Assembly: GCF_013449375.1 (NCBI RefSeq)
Contig: NZ_JACDRR010000007.1
Span: forward strand, 146-64,145
Reading direction: 5' to 3'
Length of the DNA: 64,000 bases
Source: Pectobacterium sp. CFBP8739
Lineage (GTDB): Bacteria > Pseudomonadota > Gammaproteobacteria > Enterobacterales > Enterobacteriaceae
Position numbers and translations under genes: made by a program. A model generated the notes under the pieces. It was not told the origin of the DNA, did not search any database, and saw only the letters and a program-made list of their open reading frames with translations. Of this stretch, positions 8,987 through 19,490 are shown piece by piece (the first letter of the stretch is position 1; each line of letters starts with the position of its first letter).

Positions 8987-10432
8987 TTACTCTGGCACCT
9001 TGTTAAGAGGAACGGCAGGGTAGCCTTGTGCGATCTGGGTCTGTTGCTGCGTTTTCGCTTCTTTTTCTATCAGGTAACCTTCCAGACTCACCATATAGCG
9101 CCGAATGTTTTCCACGTAGTTATAGGCTTCGTGTCCGCGCGCGTAGCCGTAGGTGGTTTGCGTGTAATAGCGCTTTTGACTTAGCATCGGCAGGCGCATT
9201 TTCACATCGACCCAACTGTCGGGGTTACCTTTCTGTTTTTCCGTCAATTTACGCGCATCAAGCAGATGGGCGTACCCCATATTATAGGATGCCAGCGCAA
9301 ACCAGATTTTTTCATCCTCAGGGATGGTGTCCGGCATTTTCTGCATCATGTGTGACATATACTGCGCGCCACCGCGAATACTTTGTTCAGGATCGACCCG
9401 ATCGGTGACGTTCAGACTTTCTGCGGTGTTGCGTGTGAGCATCATTAGCCCGCGTACGCCGGTCGGTGACGTCGCCAGTGGGTTCCAGTGTGATTCCTGA
9501 TAGGAGATGGCGGCCAGCAGCTTCCAGTCGATATCGGTGGCGTATTTTTCAAACAGTGGGCGCAGGTCCGGCAGTGTGTCATCAATCGCGCTCAGGAAGG
9601 TGGTGGTATCGACATAGTCAAATTCGCCCACGTGACCGAGATATTTCTCCTCCAGACGCGCAAGCGTGCCGTCTTCGACAATCTGGCTGAAGAAGTCAAG
9701 CAGCGCGGCAGACAGGCTATCATCGTGTGTACGGCGCATATACCACGTGACGGGTTCTTCATCGCTGAGATCGAAGGCGACGGCGAGCTGCGGGTGAATG
9801 CGTTGCATCAAGCCAATCGTGACCGAATCTCCCAAAGTGTAGTCCAGCTTACCGTCGGCAACCTGCTTCAATAATTCCTGCGTGCTCTGGTCCGAGGCGG
9901 ATTCCCAGTTCAACTGCGGGTATTTCTCTGCTTTTAGATCGCGCAGGGTTGCCGCGTGCGCGGAGCCGGATGTTACGACGAGCCGGCCTTGCAGCTTGTC
10001 CAGCGTTTTCGGACGGGGCGAGCCGAGGCGATAGACTATTTGCTGTGAAATGGAATAGTAGGTTGGGCCTGCACGGAAGCGTTCCAGGCGCTCATGATTA
10101 TAAATCAGCCCTGCGGCCAGAAGATCGGCGTCATCACCGTCCAGATCGTCAAACAGTTCGTCAAGGTTCTTACGTGACGACACCACCAGCTTGACGCCGA
10201 GGTAATCAGCGAAACGTTTTGCCAGTTCATAATCCAGACCTGTCGGGGATCCGTTGCTCAATGCATAAGTTAGCGGTGAGTTAACGGTGCTGATACGCAA
10301 CTCACCGCGTGAGAGGATCTGCCTGAGCTGAGCATCCTGGCTACTGCGCCAGGGAATGCTAGGCCATAGCGCTAACGCCAGCAGTAACGTGATAATCCCG
10401 ATGAAAAAATAATTTAATTTTAAAGGTTTCAA
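8987..10432 (-). CDS. mltF: Membrane-bound lytic murein transglycosylase F
   Basis: Cuts glycan strands with 1,6-anhydroMurNAc formation in the cell envelope. An N-terminal membrane segment ([17 protein letters not shown]) is followed by a type-3 solute-binding-protein-like domain ([18 protein letters not shown]) and a C-terminal SLT domain with catalytic Glu in YQESHWNP and the motifs GLMMLT and AYNMGYAH. I start at TTG 10432 (KPLKLNYFF follows, as in the E. coli N-terminus, with GAGAGATA upstream). An in-frame ATG at 10540 would add 36 residues that look unrelated to the family. The C-terminus ends soon after the SLT domain and is shorter than in E. coli K-12. Confidence 0.92.
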   Translation of the reverse strand: MKPLKLNYFFIGIITLLLALALWPSIPWRSSQDAQLRQILSRGELRISTVNSPLTYALSNGSPTGLDYELAKRFADYLGVKLVVSSRKNLDELFDDLDGDDADLLAAGLIYNHERLERFRAGPTYYSISQQIVYRLGSPRPKTLDKLQGRLVVTSGSAHAATLRDLKAEKYPQLNWESASDQSTQELLKQVADGKLDYTLGDSVTIGLMQRIHPQLAVAFDLSDEEPVTWYMRRTHDDSLSAALLDFFSQIVEDGTLARLEEKYLGHVGEFDYVDTTTFLSAIDDTLPDLRPLFEKYATDIDWKLLAAISYQESHWNPLATSPTGVRGLMMLTRNTAESLNVTDRVDPEQSIRGGAQYMSHMMQKMPDTIPEDEKIWFALASYNMGYAHLLDARKLTEKQKGNPDSWVDVKMRLPMLSQKRYYTQTTYGYARGHEAYNYVENIRRYMVSLEGYLIEKEAKTQQQTQIAQGYPAVPLNKVPE

Positions 10433-10598
10433 ATAGTTATCTCTCGGCGGCCGTTCGGCCTGTCTGTCTGTAACGGCAGTTTTTTTATACGTCATTTCCC
10501 AGAGTGGGGGCATTTTGCTTAACAAACCGCCAGTGTGCAACTTTTATTGATTTGGTCACCGATTAATCATTCTCCCGATGCGATATGAAATTATCGCT

Positions 10599-10637
10599 AC
10601 GCAAACGGTTTCGTCCGGGGGAAGGATTCTCTATAAT
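10599..10637 (+). promoter_or_regulatory. PurR operator overlapping the purL promoter
   Basis: ACGCAAACGGTTTCGT at 10599-10614 closely matches the PurR consensus ACGCAAACGTTTNCGT. It overlaps a -35-like TTTCGT (10609-10614), which is 17 bases from a perfect TATAAT at 10632-10637. Repression of purL by PurR with hypoxanthine or guanine is established in E. coli. Confidence 0.88.
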
Positions 10638-10711
10638 GTGCGCGTTTCCCCCCTGTTGTGCCCAATGGCTGTATCGCAGCCAGTGCATCGAAGACGAGAG
10701 AACTTTAGATT

Positions 10712-13700
10712 ATGGAAATACTGCGTGGTTCACCTGCTTTATCGGCTTTTCGTATTAATAAATTGCTGATCCGCTGCAAAGAGCACGTTTTGCCGGTTAG
10801 TGATATCTATGCTGAATACGTACATTTCGCCGATGTCAGCGCCCCGCTGAACACCGATGAACAGGCCAAACTGACACGTTTGTTGAAGTATGGTCCTTCT
10901 CTCGCGGAGCACGAGCCGCAAGGCCATCTGTTACTGGTCACACCGCGTCCCGGCACCATTTCACCGTGGTCTTCCAAAGCAACGGATATCGCCCATAACT
11001 GTGGATTAAGCAAAGTGCTGCGTCTGGAACGCGGTTTGGCTTTCTATATTCATGCGCCTACGCTGAGCGATGAACAGTGGCAGAAACTGGGGGCATTGCT
11101 GCATGACCGGATGATGGAAAGCGTATTTAGTGACCTGCAACAGGCCGAAGCGTTGTTCTCTCATCATCAACCTGCACCTTTTAAACGCATTGACATTCTG
11201 CTGCAAGGGCGTCAGGCGTTGGAAGAAGCGAACGTCCGTCTGGGGCTGGCATTAGCGGAAGATGAAATTGATTATCTGCTGGAAGCCTTCACCAAACTGG
11301 GCCGCAATCCTAACGATATCGAATTGTATATGTTCGCACAGGCGAACTCTGAACACTGCCGCCACAAGATTTTTAACGCTGATTGGGTGATCGACGGCGT
11401 TGCTCAGCCGAAATCACTGTTCAAAATGATTAAAAACACGTTTGAACATACGCCCGATCACGTCCTCTCCGCCTATAAAGATAACGCCGCCGTCATGGAA
11501 GGCTCCGCCGTCGGCCGTTTCTACACGGATGCCAACGGGCAATATGCTTACCATCAGGAAGATGCACATATCCTGATGAAGGTTGAAACGCATAACCACC
11601 CAACTGCGATTTCGCCGTGGCCGGGTGCCGCAACAGGATCCGGCGGTGAAATTCGTGATGAAGGCGCAACAGGCCGTGGCTCCAAGCCGAAAGCGGGTCT
11701 GGTAGGTTTCTCCGTCTCGAACCTGCGTATTCCAGGCTTTATTCAGCCGTGGGAAGAAGAAGAATTTGGCAAGCCAGAGCGTATTGTCAGCGCGCTGGAT
11801 ATTATGACCGAAGGCCCTCTGGGCGGCGCGGCATTCAACAACGAATTCGGTCGTCCTGCACTGACGGGCTATTTCCGTACTTATGAAGAACGCGTCGATA
11901 GCCACAATGGCACAGAACTGCGCGGCTATCACAAACCGATCATGCTGGCGGGCGGTATTGGCAACATCCGCGCCGATCACGTCAAGAAAGGGGAAATTAG
12001 CGTAGGTGCCAAGCTGGTTGTGCTGGGTGGACCGTCCATGAATATCGGTCTGGGCGGTGGTGCAGCTTCTTCTATGGCATCGGGTCAGTCTGATGCGGAT
12101 CTGGATTTTGCTTCTGTCCAGCGCGATAACCCAGAAATGGAGCGCCGCTGTCAGGAAGTGATTGACCGCTGCTGGCAATTGGGTGAAGCCAACCCGATCC
12201 TGTTCATTCACGATGTCGGTGCAGGTGGTTTGTCCAACGCCATGCCGGAGCTGGTGAGCGACGGTGGCCGCGGTGGCCGCTTTGAACTGCGCGATATTCT
12301 GAACGATGAGCCGGGCATGAGCCCGCTGGAAGTTTGGTGTAATGAATCGCAGGAGCGCTACGTTCTGGCTGTGGCGCCAGAACAGTTGGCACAGTTTGAT
12401 GAAATTTGTCGTCGCGAGCGCGCACCTTATGCGGTGATCGGTGAGGCAACGGAAGAACTGCATCTGACGATGAACGATCGTCACTTTAACAACAAACCTA
12501 TCGATTTGCCGCTGGATGTGCTGCTAGGTAAAACGCCGAAAATGCTGCGTGACGTTGAGCGCAAGCAGGTTGAAGGCACACCGTTACAGCGTGATGAAAT
12601 CTATCTGGCCGAAGCGGTTGAGCGCGTGCTGCACTTGCCTGTGGTGGCAGAAAAGACCTTCCTGATCACTATTGGCGACCGCTCTGTTACCGGCATGGTG
12701 GCGCGCGATCAGATGGTTGGCCCGTGGCAGGTGCCGGTGGCTGACTGTGCGGTGACCACCGCCAGCCTGGACAGTTATTACGGCGAGGCAATGTCTATCG
12801 GCGAACGTGCACCCGTGGCGCTGCGTAACTTCGCGGCTTCTGCGCGTTTAGCCGTCGGTGAAGCGCTGACGAACATTGCTGCTACGCACATTGGCCCACT
12901 GACTCGCGTGAAGCTGTCCGCGAACTGGATGGCCGCTGCGGGGCACCCAGGTGAAGATGCCGGACTGTACGAAGCGGTGAAAGCCGTGGGTGAGGAGCTG
13001 TGTCCGGCGCTGGGGCTGACGATCCCGGTCGGTAAAGATTCCATGTCGATGAAAACCCGCTGGCAGGAAGAGGGTGAAGATCGTGCAGTCACCTCGCCGA
13101 TGTCGCTGGTGATCTCTGCGTTTGCGCGTGTGGAAGACGTGCGTAACACCGTCACGCCACAGCTGCGTACTGGACAAGATAATGCCCTGTTATTGATCGA
13201 TCTCGGTGCGGGTAATAAAGCGCTGGGTGCGACGGCGCTGGCACAGGTTTATCGTCAGTTGGGCCGTAAGACGGCAGATGTGCATAGCCCAGAACAACTG
13301 GCTGGCTTCTTTAATGCTATGCAGCAGCTGGTTGCGGATAAAGCGCTTCTGGCTTACCACGATCGTTCAGACGGCGGCTTGCTGGTTACGCTGGCAGAGA
13401 TGGCATTTGCTGGTCACTGTGGTGTGACTGTCGATATCGCCTCTCAGGGCGAAGACACGTTAGCAACGCTGTTTAACGAAGAACTTGGCGCTGTCATTCA
13501 GATCCCTGCTGCACGCCGTGCCGAAGTGGAAGCCGTTCTGGCGCTGCACGGTTTGGCGGACTGCGTGCATTACCTCGGTCATGCTGAAGAAGGCACGCGT
13601 TTCACCATCAATAAGGGTGCAGAAGCGGTTTATCAGGAAAGCCGTTCAACGCTGCGTCGCTGGTGGGCTGAAACCAGCTGGCAGATGCAGCGCCTGCGTG

Positions 13701-14599
13701 ATAACCCGCAGTGTGCCGATCAGGAACACATTGCCAGACAGGATGATAACGATCCCGGTTTGAACGTGTCGCTGACCTTCAATCCACAGGAAGATATTGC
13801 TGCACCTTATATCGCTAAGAATGTCCGCCCTAAAGTGGCTGTCCTGCGTGAACAGGGTGTGAACTCTCATGTCGAAATGGCGGCGGCATTCCACCGTGCT
13901 GGCTTTGATGCGATCGATATCCATATGAGTGACCTGCTGGCAAATCGCCGTAATTTGCAGGATTTCCAGGCGCTGGTTGCTTGCGGCGGCTTCTCTTACG
14001 GTGACGTGCTAGGCGCGGGTGAAGGTTGGGCTAAATCCATTCTGTTCAACTCTCGCGTGCGTGATGAATTCGCTGAATTCTTCCTGCGTCCGCATACGCT
14101 GGCGCTGGGCGTGTGTAACGGCTGTCAGATGATGTCCAATCTGCGTGAACTGATTCCAGGCGCCGATCTCTGGCCGCGTTTTGTCCGTAATAAATCTGAT
14201 CGCTTTGAAGCACGCTTCAGCCTGGTCGAAGTGGAGAAAAGCCCGTCGTTGTTCATGAATGACATGGCAGGATCGCGCATGCCGATTGCCGTTTCACATG
14301 GAGAAGGGCAAGTTGAAGTTCGTGACGATGCCCATCTGGCGGCGATTGAAGAGCACGGTCTGGTGGCGCTGCGTTATATCAACCACTACGGCCAGGTCAC
14401 TGAGAACTATCCGGCTAACCCGAATGGTTCGCCAAACGGTATTACGGCGGTCACCAGCACCAGCGGTCGGGCAACCGTCATGATGCCGCATCCTGAGCGT
14501 GTGTTCCGTACCGTCAGTAACTCCTGGCATCCGGAAGAGTGGGGCGAAGATGGTCCGTGGATGCGTATGTTCCGCAATGCACGCAGACAACTGGGCTAA
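10712..14599 (+). CDS. purL: Phosphoribosylformylglycinamidine synthase (FGAM synthase)
   Basis: 1295 residues, the usual length of the single-chain proteobacterial enzyme. Converts FGAR, ATP and glutamine to FGAM in de novo purine synthesis. The order is N-terminal domain, linker, two AIRS-like halves ([26 protein letters not shown]-like motifs) and a C-terminal class I glutaminase with nucleophile Cys in [10 protein letters not shown] and the His in MMPHPERV. Starts [13 protein letters not shown] as in E. coli. Preceded by the PurR operator and followed by a strong terminator; divergent from mltF. Confidence 0.98.
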   Translation: MEILRGSPALSAFRINKLLIRCKEHVLPVSDIYAEYVHFADVSAPLNTDEQAKLTRLLKYGPSLAEHEPQGHLLLVTPRPGTISPWSSKATDIAHNCGLSKVLRLERGLAFYIHAPTLSDEQWQKLGALLHDRMMESVFSDLQQAEALFSHHQPAPFKRIDILLQGRQALEEANVRLGLALAEDEIDYLLEAFTKLGRNPNDIELYMFAQANSEHCRHKIFNADWVIDGVAQPKSLFKMIKNTFEHTPDHVLSAYKDNAAVMEGSAVGRFYTDANGQYAYHQEDAHILMKVETHNHPTAISPWPGAATGSGGEIRDEGATGRGSKPKAGLVGFSVSNLRIPGFIQPWEEEEFGKPERIVSALDIMTEGPLGGAAFNNEFGRPALTGYFRTYEERVDSHNGTELRGYHKPIMLAGGIGNIRADHVKKGEISVGAKLVVLGGPSMNIGLGGGAASSMASGQSDADLDFASVQRDNPEMERRCQEVIDRCWQLGEANPILFIHDVGAGGLSNAMPELVSDGGRGGRFELRDILNDEPGMSPLEVWCNESQERYVLAVAPEQLAQFDEICRRERAPYAVIGEATEELHLTMNDRHFNNKPIDLPLDVLLGKTPKMLRDVERKQVEGTPLQRDEIYLAEAVERVLHLPVVAEKTFLITIGDRSVTGMVARDQMVGPWQVPVADCAVTTASLDSYYGEAMSIGERAPVALRNFAASARLAVGEALTNIAATHIGPLTRVKLSANWMAAAGHPGEDAGLYEAVKAVGEELCPALGLTIPVGKDSMSMKTRWQEEGEDRAVTSPMSLVISAFARVEDVRNTVTPQLRTGQDNALLLIDLGAGNKALGATALAQVYRQLGRKTADVHSPEQLAGFFNAMQQLVADKALLAYHDRSDGGLLVTLAEMAFAGHCGVTVDIASQGEDTLATLFNEELGAVIQIPAARRAEVEAVLALHGLADCVHYLGHAEEGTRFTINKGAEAVYQESRSTLRRWWAETSWQMQRLRDNPQCADQEHIARQDDNDPGLNVSLTFNPQEDIAAPYIAKNVRPKVAVLREQGVNSHVEMAAAFHRAGFDAIDIHMSDLLANRRNLQDFQALVACGGFSYGDVLGAGEGWAKSILFNSRVRDEFAEFFLRPHTLALGVCNGCQMMSNLRELIPGADLWPRFVRNKSDRFEARFSLVEVEKSPSLFMNDMAGSRMPIAVSHGEGQVEVRDDAHLAAIEEHGLVALRYINHYGQVTENYPANPNGSPNGITAVTSTSGRATVMMPHPERVFRTVSNSWHPEEWGEDGPWMRMFRNARRQLG

Positions 14600-14616
14600 G
14601 TTTAGGTCAGTAAGAG

Positions 14617-14640
14617 AAAGGGGCTTCGGCCCCTTTTTTA
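14617..14640 (+). terminator. purL terminator
   Basis: AAAGGGGC-TTCG-GCCCCTTTTTT: stable stem, UUCG tetraloop and T-run 18 bases after the purL stop codon. Confidence 0.93.
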
Positions 14641-14657
14641 CGTCCGTTTTCTCTGTT

Positions 14658-14675
14658 TGTCGTTTTTTTGCGACG
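14658..14675 (+). promoter_or_regulatory. Possible distal GlrR box (one mismatch)
   Basis: TGTC-N10-GACG, one base off the GlrR consensus TGTC-N10-GACA. It lies 32 bases (about three helical turns) upstream of the next, perfect box. Confidence 0.5.
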
Positions 14676-14689
14676 TACTAGTTTTTTGC

Positions 14690-14707
14690 TGTCTCCAATT
14701 GGAGACA
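14690..14707 (+). promoter_or_regulatory. GlrR activator box 1
   Basis: TGTCTCCAATTGGAGACA, a perfect TGTC-N10-GACA site that is also a full 18-bp palindrome. It lies about 220 bases upstream of the predicted glmY start, a normal distance for a sigma54 enhancer. Confidence 0.8.
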
Positions 14708-14709
14708 TT

Positions 14710-14722
14710 TAACTAATTGATT
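14710..14722 (-). promoter_or_regulatory. IHF site
   Basis: On the minus strand AATCAATTAGTTA matches the IHF consensus WATCAANNNNTTR at every position, in an AT-rich stretch between the two perfect GlrR boxes. A second near-match (AATCAGTGTGTTA, one mismatch) lies at 14856-14868. IHF bending between enhancer and sigma54 promoter is known for glmY-type promoters. Confidence 0.6.
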
Positions 14723-14752
14723 TATATTGTTAATATGGTGTTGTTATAAAAC

Positions 14753-14770
14753 TGTCTGTTTTTAGCGACA
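14753..14770 (+). promoter_or_regulatory. GlrR activator box 2
   Basis: TGTCTGTTTTTAGCGACA, a second perfect TGTC-N10-GACA match, 63 bases (about six turns) downstream of box 1. Confidence 0.8.
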
Positions 14771-14886
14771 TAAATCGCTTCTTTCGCGCATGTTTTCGCT
14801 ATTGGCATTCCGGATAATGAATTTATCGGTGAAAGGTGGGGTGAAAATTATTTATAATCAGTGTGTTATTTTTATTTTTTAATAGT

Positions 14887-14903
14887 TGGCATGATAAGTG
14901 CTT
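14887..14903 (+). promoter_or_regulatory. Sigma54 promoter of glmY
   Basis: TGGCATGATAAGTGCTT contains the -24 GG (14888-14889) and -12 GC (14900-14901) with the required 10 bases between them. The predicted start is 14912-14913. An overlapping -10-like TATAAC (14903-14908) could also give weak sigma70 activity. Confidence 0.8.
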
Positions 14904-14911
14904 ATAACTTG

Positions 14912-15131
14912 TGTTGCTCATTCAACTGGTTATGATTGCGTTGCTGACTGGCAAATATTTTCGCTCATAACATCTGGAATGATGCCAAAAGAAAGGGTGC
15001 CTATCGTCCACCAGACCGATAACAGGGCGTGAAAACGAACGTTATCAAGCATCGGGCGACACGTTGAGTGAGGCACCGCCTATTCAGTTACGCGGCCAGA
15101 GAGAGCGATTCTTCTGGCCGCGTGACGTTTT
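14912..15131 (+). ncRNA. glmY: GlmY small RNA
   Basis: Lies between purL and glrK, the E. coli position of GlmY. The predicted 5' end (TTGCTCATTCAACTGGTTATG) resembles the start of E. coli GlmY as I remember it (GGCTCATTCACCGACTTATG). It sits 12 bases after a sigma54 -12 element with GlrR boxes upstream. It ends in a perfect 11-bp hairpin at 15090-15123 followed by GACGTTTTGC. GlmY titrates the adaptor RapZ, so protecting the homologous sRNA GlmZ and raising GlmS for amino-sugar synthesis. At about 220 nt it is longer than the roughly 180 nt E. coli RNA. Short reading frames here overlap the RNA and look spurious. Confidence 0.8.
15090..15131 (+). terminator. GlmY terminator
   Basis: ACGCGGCCAGA (15090-15100) pairs perfectly with TCTGGCCGCGT (15113-15123), with a 12-base loop. 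The T-run (GACGTTTT) starts a few bases late. Confidence 0.75.
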
Positions 15132-15312
15132 GCTCTCCGTCACCTCTCCTCCAGAGAATCCAATCCCCTTTGATTGCTTTTTACGTCGTGACTTTCTACG
15201 TCGTGACATTGGCATTCATGCCGTATTGCGAAGCGTTGCGCATGTCACAAGGGAAAACGTTGAACTTTTATAAGACTCGGTTAGCATCAATGCGGATTCG
15301 ATAGGTAACGAG

Positions 15313-16749
15313 ATGATTTCTTTGAAACGATGGCGTTTATTCCCGCGTTCCCTGCGGCAATTGGTAATTATGGCGTTTTTGTTGGTGCTGCTTCCTCTGT
15401 TGGTGCTGGCCTATCAGGCTTACCAAAGCCTGAATATGCTGAGCGAACAAGCTGCTGATATCAACCGAACAACGCTGGCGGATGCCCGCCGCAGTGAATC
15501 GATGACCAGCGTAGCGCTGGCAATGGAGCGTAGCTACCGACAGTATTGCGTATTGGACGATCAGACGCTGGCAACGCTCTACCAGAACCAGCGTAAACAA
15601 TATTCTCAAATGCTGGACTCCCACACGCAGGTGCTGCCGGATCCCCGCTATTACCAGACGCTGCGTCAGCTTCTTACTCAACTCAGTGAAATTCGCTGTC
15701 ATAACAGCGGCCCAGAACAAACCGCATCGAGTCTGTTGGAAGGGTTCTCTCGTGCTAATGGGCAGTTGGTTCAGATGACGCGTGACGTTGTTTTCTCTCG
15801 TGGACAACAACTCCAGCAGGCCATTTCCGAACGCGGCCAGTTTTTTGGCTGGCAGGCGCTGCTCTTGTTTCTGGTCAGCGTGCTGCTGGTGGTGCTCTTT
15901 ACACGGATGATTATTGGTCCAGTTAATGGTGTAGAGCGGATGATCAACCGCCTTGGCGAAGGTCGATCGCTGGGGAACAGTAGCACCTTCAAAGGCCCGC
16001 GTGAGATCCGGACGCTGGCGCAGCGCATTATCTGGCTAAGCGAGCGTCTGTCGTGGCTGGAGTCGCAGCGACATGAATTCTTACGCCATATTTCCCATGA
16101 ACTCAAGACGCCGCTGGCGAGCCTGCGGGAAGGCACTGAACTGCTGGCCGATGAGGTGGTTGGCCCACTGACTGCCGATCAGAAAGAGGTCGTTGCTATC
16201 CTCGATAGCAGCAGTCGCCACCTGCTACAGCTGATCGATCAACTGTTGGACTACAATCGCAAACTGGCGGATACGCCGACCGAGTTGGAGCGCGTTGAAA
16301 TCGAAGAGATCGTCGATATTGTCGTGTCGTCTCACAGTTTGCCAGCTCGTACCAAAATGATTCATACCGATGTAGCGCTGGCCGTTGGGCACTGCTGGGC
16401 GGAGACGACGCTGTTGATGCGAGTGATTGATAATCTCTATTCCAATGCGGTGCACTACGGTAAGGAATCCGGTAACATTTGGATTTATAGCCGTCAGATT
16501 GGCAATCGCGTTCAGATTGATGTCGCCAACAATGGTACGCCCATTCCCGATGCAGAACGGAGCATGATTTTTGAGCCTTTTTATCAGGGAAGCCACCAGC
16601 GCCGTGGTGCGGTTAAAGGAAGCGGATTGGGATTGAGTATTGCGCGTGATTGCATTCGTCGTATGCGTGGTGAGCTTAGCCTGATTACCGTGGACTATGC
16701 TGATGTGTGTTTCCGCATTGAGCTGCTCTTATTGCCCGATAACGAATAG
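15313..16749 (+). CDS. glrK: Sensor histidine kinase GlrK (QseE)
   Basis: 478 residues: membrane segment at about 17-35, periplasmic sensor at about 36-177, second membrane segment at about 178-200, HAMP, dimerisation domain with phospho-acceptor H262 in ISHELKTPL, and an ATPase domain with VIDNLYSNAVHYG (N box) and GSGLGLSIAR (G box). It phosphorylates GlrR, which activates glmY just upstream; in E. coli it responds to envelope or growth-phase signals. First gene of glrK-qseG-glrR, located directly after its target sRNA gene. Confidence 0.95.
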   Translation: MISLKRWRLFPRSLRQLVIMAFLLVLLPLLVLAYQAYQSLNMLSEQAADINRTTLADARRSESMTSVALAMERSYRQYCVLDDQTLATLYQNQRKQYSQMLDSHTQVLPDPRYYQTLRQLLTQLSEIRCHNSGPEQTASSLLEGFSRANGQLVQMTRDVVFSRGQQLQQAISERGQFFGWQALLLFLVSVLLVVLFTRMIIGPVNGVERMINRLGEGRSLGNSSTFKGPREIRTLAQRIIWLSERLSWLESQRHEFLRHISHELKTPLASLREGTELLADEVVGPLTADQKEVVAILDSSSRHLLQLIDQLLDYNRKLADTPTELERVEIEEIVDIVVSSHSLPARTKMIHTDVALAVGHCWAETTLLMRVIDNLYSNAVHYGKESGNIWIYSRQIGNRVQIDVANNGTPIPDAERSMIFEPFYQGSHQRRGAVKGSGLGLSIARDCIRRMRGELSLITVDYADVCFRIELLLLPDNE

Positions 16750-16784
16750 TCTGATGATGAATAACGTCTGAGAATGAATAGATA

Positions 16785-17621
16785 ATGAGTGCATGGTTTA
16801 TGAAGGGATGGCTTACGAATCGCGTATTTTCCCGTCTTTTTCAGGCGGCGCTGATGTTGTCGCCACTCGTTTTAGCGGCGTGTAATAGCCATGTGAACAA
16901 TGGCATTACGCAGTTGGAAACAGAAGCTGCCCCGCCGAAAGAACAGGTTGCGGATTTCCGTATCGCGCAATGTGAGCACCTGTGGCAGATAGACGATCGT
17001 GAATCCATGAATAACGCCCTTTACTGGTTGCGGGCGATGGACTGTGCTGGGCGTTTGACACAATTTCAGGCTCGTGAGGAAGCTGAGCTGGTTGCGGGGG
17101 ATAGTTGGGATAGCGCCTTTAAGCAGGGTATTTTGCTGGATAATGCCGGCATTACTCAGCTCGAGCGGCGTCAGGTGCTGGAACAGATCAATTTATACCG
17201 TCTGGCTTTCCCTGCTGCGTTGCGTCCGCTGATGCAAACCTGGCGTGACAGGCAAACGCTGTTTCTGGCGCTCTCGGATGAACGCCTGCGCTATAAGCGT
17301 TTACAGGAATCCAGCGATAAACAGTTAGACGCCCTGCGCGTTCAGCAAAATCACCTGCAATACCAGTTAGAAACGACCACGCAGAAATTGGAAAACCTGA
17401 CGGATATTGAACGTCAACTGTCGTCGCGTAAGCAACTGTCGGGAGAGATGCCTGATAACGATACCGATCGCCGTAGCGGTGCGGGGGGGAATAGAGAGGG
17501 TTCACGTAATTCGGCAACGAAATCCAGAAGTGAGCCAGTGGATGCAGATGACACCTATACGCCGCCGATGGAATCGCATACGGACAAACCGACGACGAAG
17601 AAGGAGTCAACAAGACAATGA
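16785..17621 (+). CDS. qseG: Outer-membrane lipoprotein QseG
   Basis: 278 residues with an N-terminal signal ending in a lipobox (LVLAAC, Cys at about 33), then a helical, partly coiled-coil region (QLEARRQVLEQINLYR-like and LQYQLETTTQKLENL segments) and a polar low-complexity tail rich in Asp, Arg, Ser and Thr. In E. coli QseG lies between glrK and glrR and modulates the kinase. Its last 4 bases overlap glrR, showing translational coupling. The tail diverges from E. coli. Confidence 0.88.
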   Translation: MSAWFMKGWLTNRVFSRLFQAALMLSPLVLAACNSHVNNGITQLETEAAPPKEQVADFRIAQCEHLWQIDDRESMNNALYWLRAMDCAGRLTQFQAREEAELVAGDSWDSAFKQGILLDNAGITQLERRQVLEQINLYRLAFPAALRPLMQTWRDRQTLFLALSDERLRYKRLQESSDKQLDALRVQQNHLQYQLETTTQKLENLTDIERQLSSRKQLSGEMPDNDTDRRSGAGGNREGSRNSATKSRSEPVDADDTYTPPMESHTDKPTTKKESTRQ

Positions 17622-18955
17622 CAGCCCGAAAAACGGCGAATTTATTGCTCGTGGATGATGACCCCAGTCTGCTGAAGCTATTGGGCATGCGCCTGACCAG
17701 CGAAGGATTTAGCGTGATGACGTCGGAGAGCGGCCAGGAGGCGCTGCGGTTGTTAACGCGTGAGACGTTCGATTTGGTGATCAGCGATCTTCGTATGGAC
17801 GAGATGGATGGCATGGCGTTGTTTTCCGAAATTCAGCGCTATCAGCCGGGGATGCCGGTAATCATTTTAACCGCTCATGGTTCGATTCCCGATGCGGTTG
17901 CCGCCACGCAGCAGGGAGTATTTAGTTTTCTGACGAAGCCTGTTGACCGTGATGCGCTCTACAAAGCGATAGATGAAGCACTGGCGTTGTCTGCGCCGGC
18001 GGGTGATGAAAGCTGGCGTGAAACCATCGTGACGCGCAGCCCGATTATGTTACGCCTGCTTGAACAGGCTCGAATGGTTGCACAGTCGGATGTTAGCGTG
18101 TTGATTAATGGGCAGAGCGGAACTGGGAAAGAGGTGCTGGCTCAGGCCATTCATGCGGCCAGTCCGCGTGCGAAGAAAGCATTTATTGCTATTAACTGCG
18201 GCGCGCTGCCGGAACCGCTGCTGGAATCTGAGTTATTCGGTCACGCCAAAGGCGCTTTTACCGGTGCGGTGAGCAGCCGTGAGGGGCTTTTTCAGGCGGC
18301 GGAAGGCGGTACGCTGTTTTTAGATGAAATCGGCGATATGCCGCTGTCTCTACAAGTTAAACTGCTACGCGTGCTGCAGGAGCGAAAAGTCCGCCCGCTG
18401 GGGAGCAACCGCGATCTCGATATCGACGTGCGGATTATTTCCGCCACGCACCGTGATTTGCCAAAGGCGATGGAGAAAAACGAATTCCGCGAGGATCTGT
18501 ATTATCGGCTCAACGTGGTGAATATGAAGCTGCCTGCGCTACATGAACGTGCCGAAGATATTCCTCTGCTGGCAAATCATCTGTTGCGTGAATCCGCCAA
18601 CCGCCACAAGCCTTTTGTGCGCACCTTTTCAACCGATGCGATGAAGCGCTTGATGACGGCAAGCTGGCCGGGTAACGTGCGTCAACTGGTGAATGTCATT
18701 GAACAATGTGTGGCGCTGACCAGCGCGCCAGTTATCAGTGACGCGCTGGTTGAACAAGCGCTAGAAGGCGAAAACACGGCGTTGCCAACCTTTGTTGAAG
18801 CGCGCCACCAGTTTGAACTTAACTATCTGCGGAAGTTATTACAGATCGCAAAAGGTAACGTGACGCAGGCTGCGCGAATGGCCGGGCGTAACCGAACGGA
18901 ATTTTATAAACTGTTGGGCCGCCATGAGCTGGATGCCAACGATTTTAAAGACTAG
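17618..18955 (+). CDS. glrR: Sigma54-dependent response regulator GlrR (QseF)
   Basis: 445 residues: receiver with phospho-acceptor D57 ([13 protein letters not shown]), AAA+ sigma54-interaction domain with Walker A GQSGTGKE, the GAFTGA loop ([10 protein letters not shown]) and Walker [10 protein letters not shown], then a Fis-like helix-turn-helix ([20 protein letters not shown]). It activates the sigma54 promoter of glmY, whose TGTC-N10-GACA boxes lie about 2.9 kb upstream of this gene. The start overlaps the qseG stop. Confidence 0.96.
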   Translation: MTARKTANLLLVDDDPSLLKLLGMRLTSEGFSVMTSESGQEALRLLTRETFDLVISDLRMDEMDGMALFSEIQRYQPGMPVIILTAHGSIPDAVAATQQGVFSFLTKPVDRDALYKAIDEALALSAPAGDESWRETIVTRSPIMLRLLEQARMVAQSDVSVLINGQSGTGKEVLAQAIHAASPRAKKAFIAINCGALPEPLLESELFGHAKGAFTGAVSSREGLFQAAEGGTLFLDEIGDMPLSLQVKLLRVLQERKVRPLGSNRDLDIDVRIISATHRDLPKAMEKNEFREDLYYRLNVVNMKLPALHERAEDIPLLANHLLRESANRHKPFVRTFSTDAMKRLMTASWPGNVRQLVNVIEQCVALTSAPVISDALVEQALEGENTALPTFVEARHQFELNYLRKLLQIAKGNVTQAARMAGRNRTEFYKLLGRHELDANDFKD

Positions 18956-19072
18956 CGCTGAGAGAACTGGCAGCTCGCTTGCAGCGTGATGCGGGGTGGG
19001 TATGGATTGTCTGCCTGAGTTCTGACATGCTGTTTATTTGCTGATGCTCGGCTTTGGCCGCAACATAGATAA

Positions 19073-19426
<354 letters not shown>

Positions 19427-19456
19427 TCGTTTCGCTTCCCCCGACAATACCCCTTA

Positions 19457-19490
19457 GAAGCCAGCCTATCAGGCTGGCTTCTCCACATTT
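19457..19490. terminator. Terminator shared by glnB and pemA
   Basis: Perfect 11-bp stem GAAGCCAGCCT/AGGCTGGCTTC (19457-19467 with 19471-19481) and a 3-base loop between convergent genes. The following T-content is modest on both strands. Confidence 0.75.

Noticed and set aside
11414-12484. 356-codon open frame on the minus strand
   Set aside because: It is antisense to the conserved AIRS-like core of purL; the protein is Arg/His/Thr-rich with no family resemblance and there is no ribosome site.
15064-15304. Two short frames (69 and 78 codons) upstream of glrK
   Set aside because: They overlap the GlmY RNA and its terminator, lack ribosome sites, and are rich in residues produced by the hairpin sequence.
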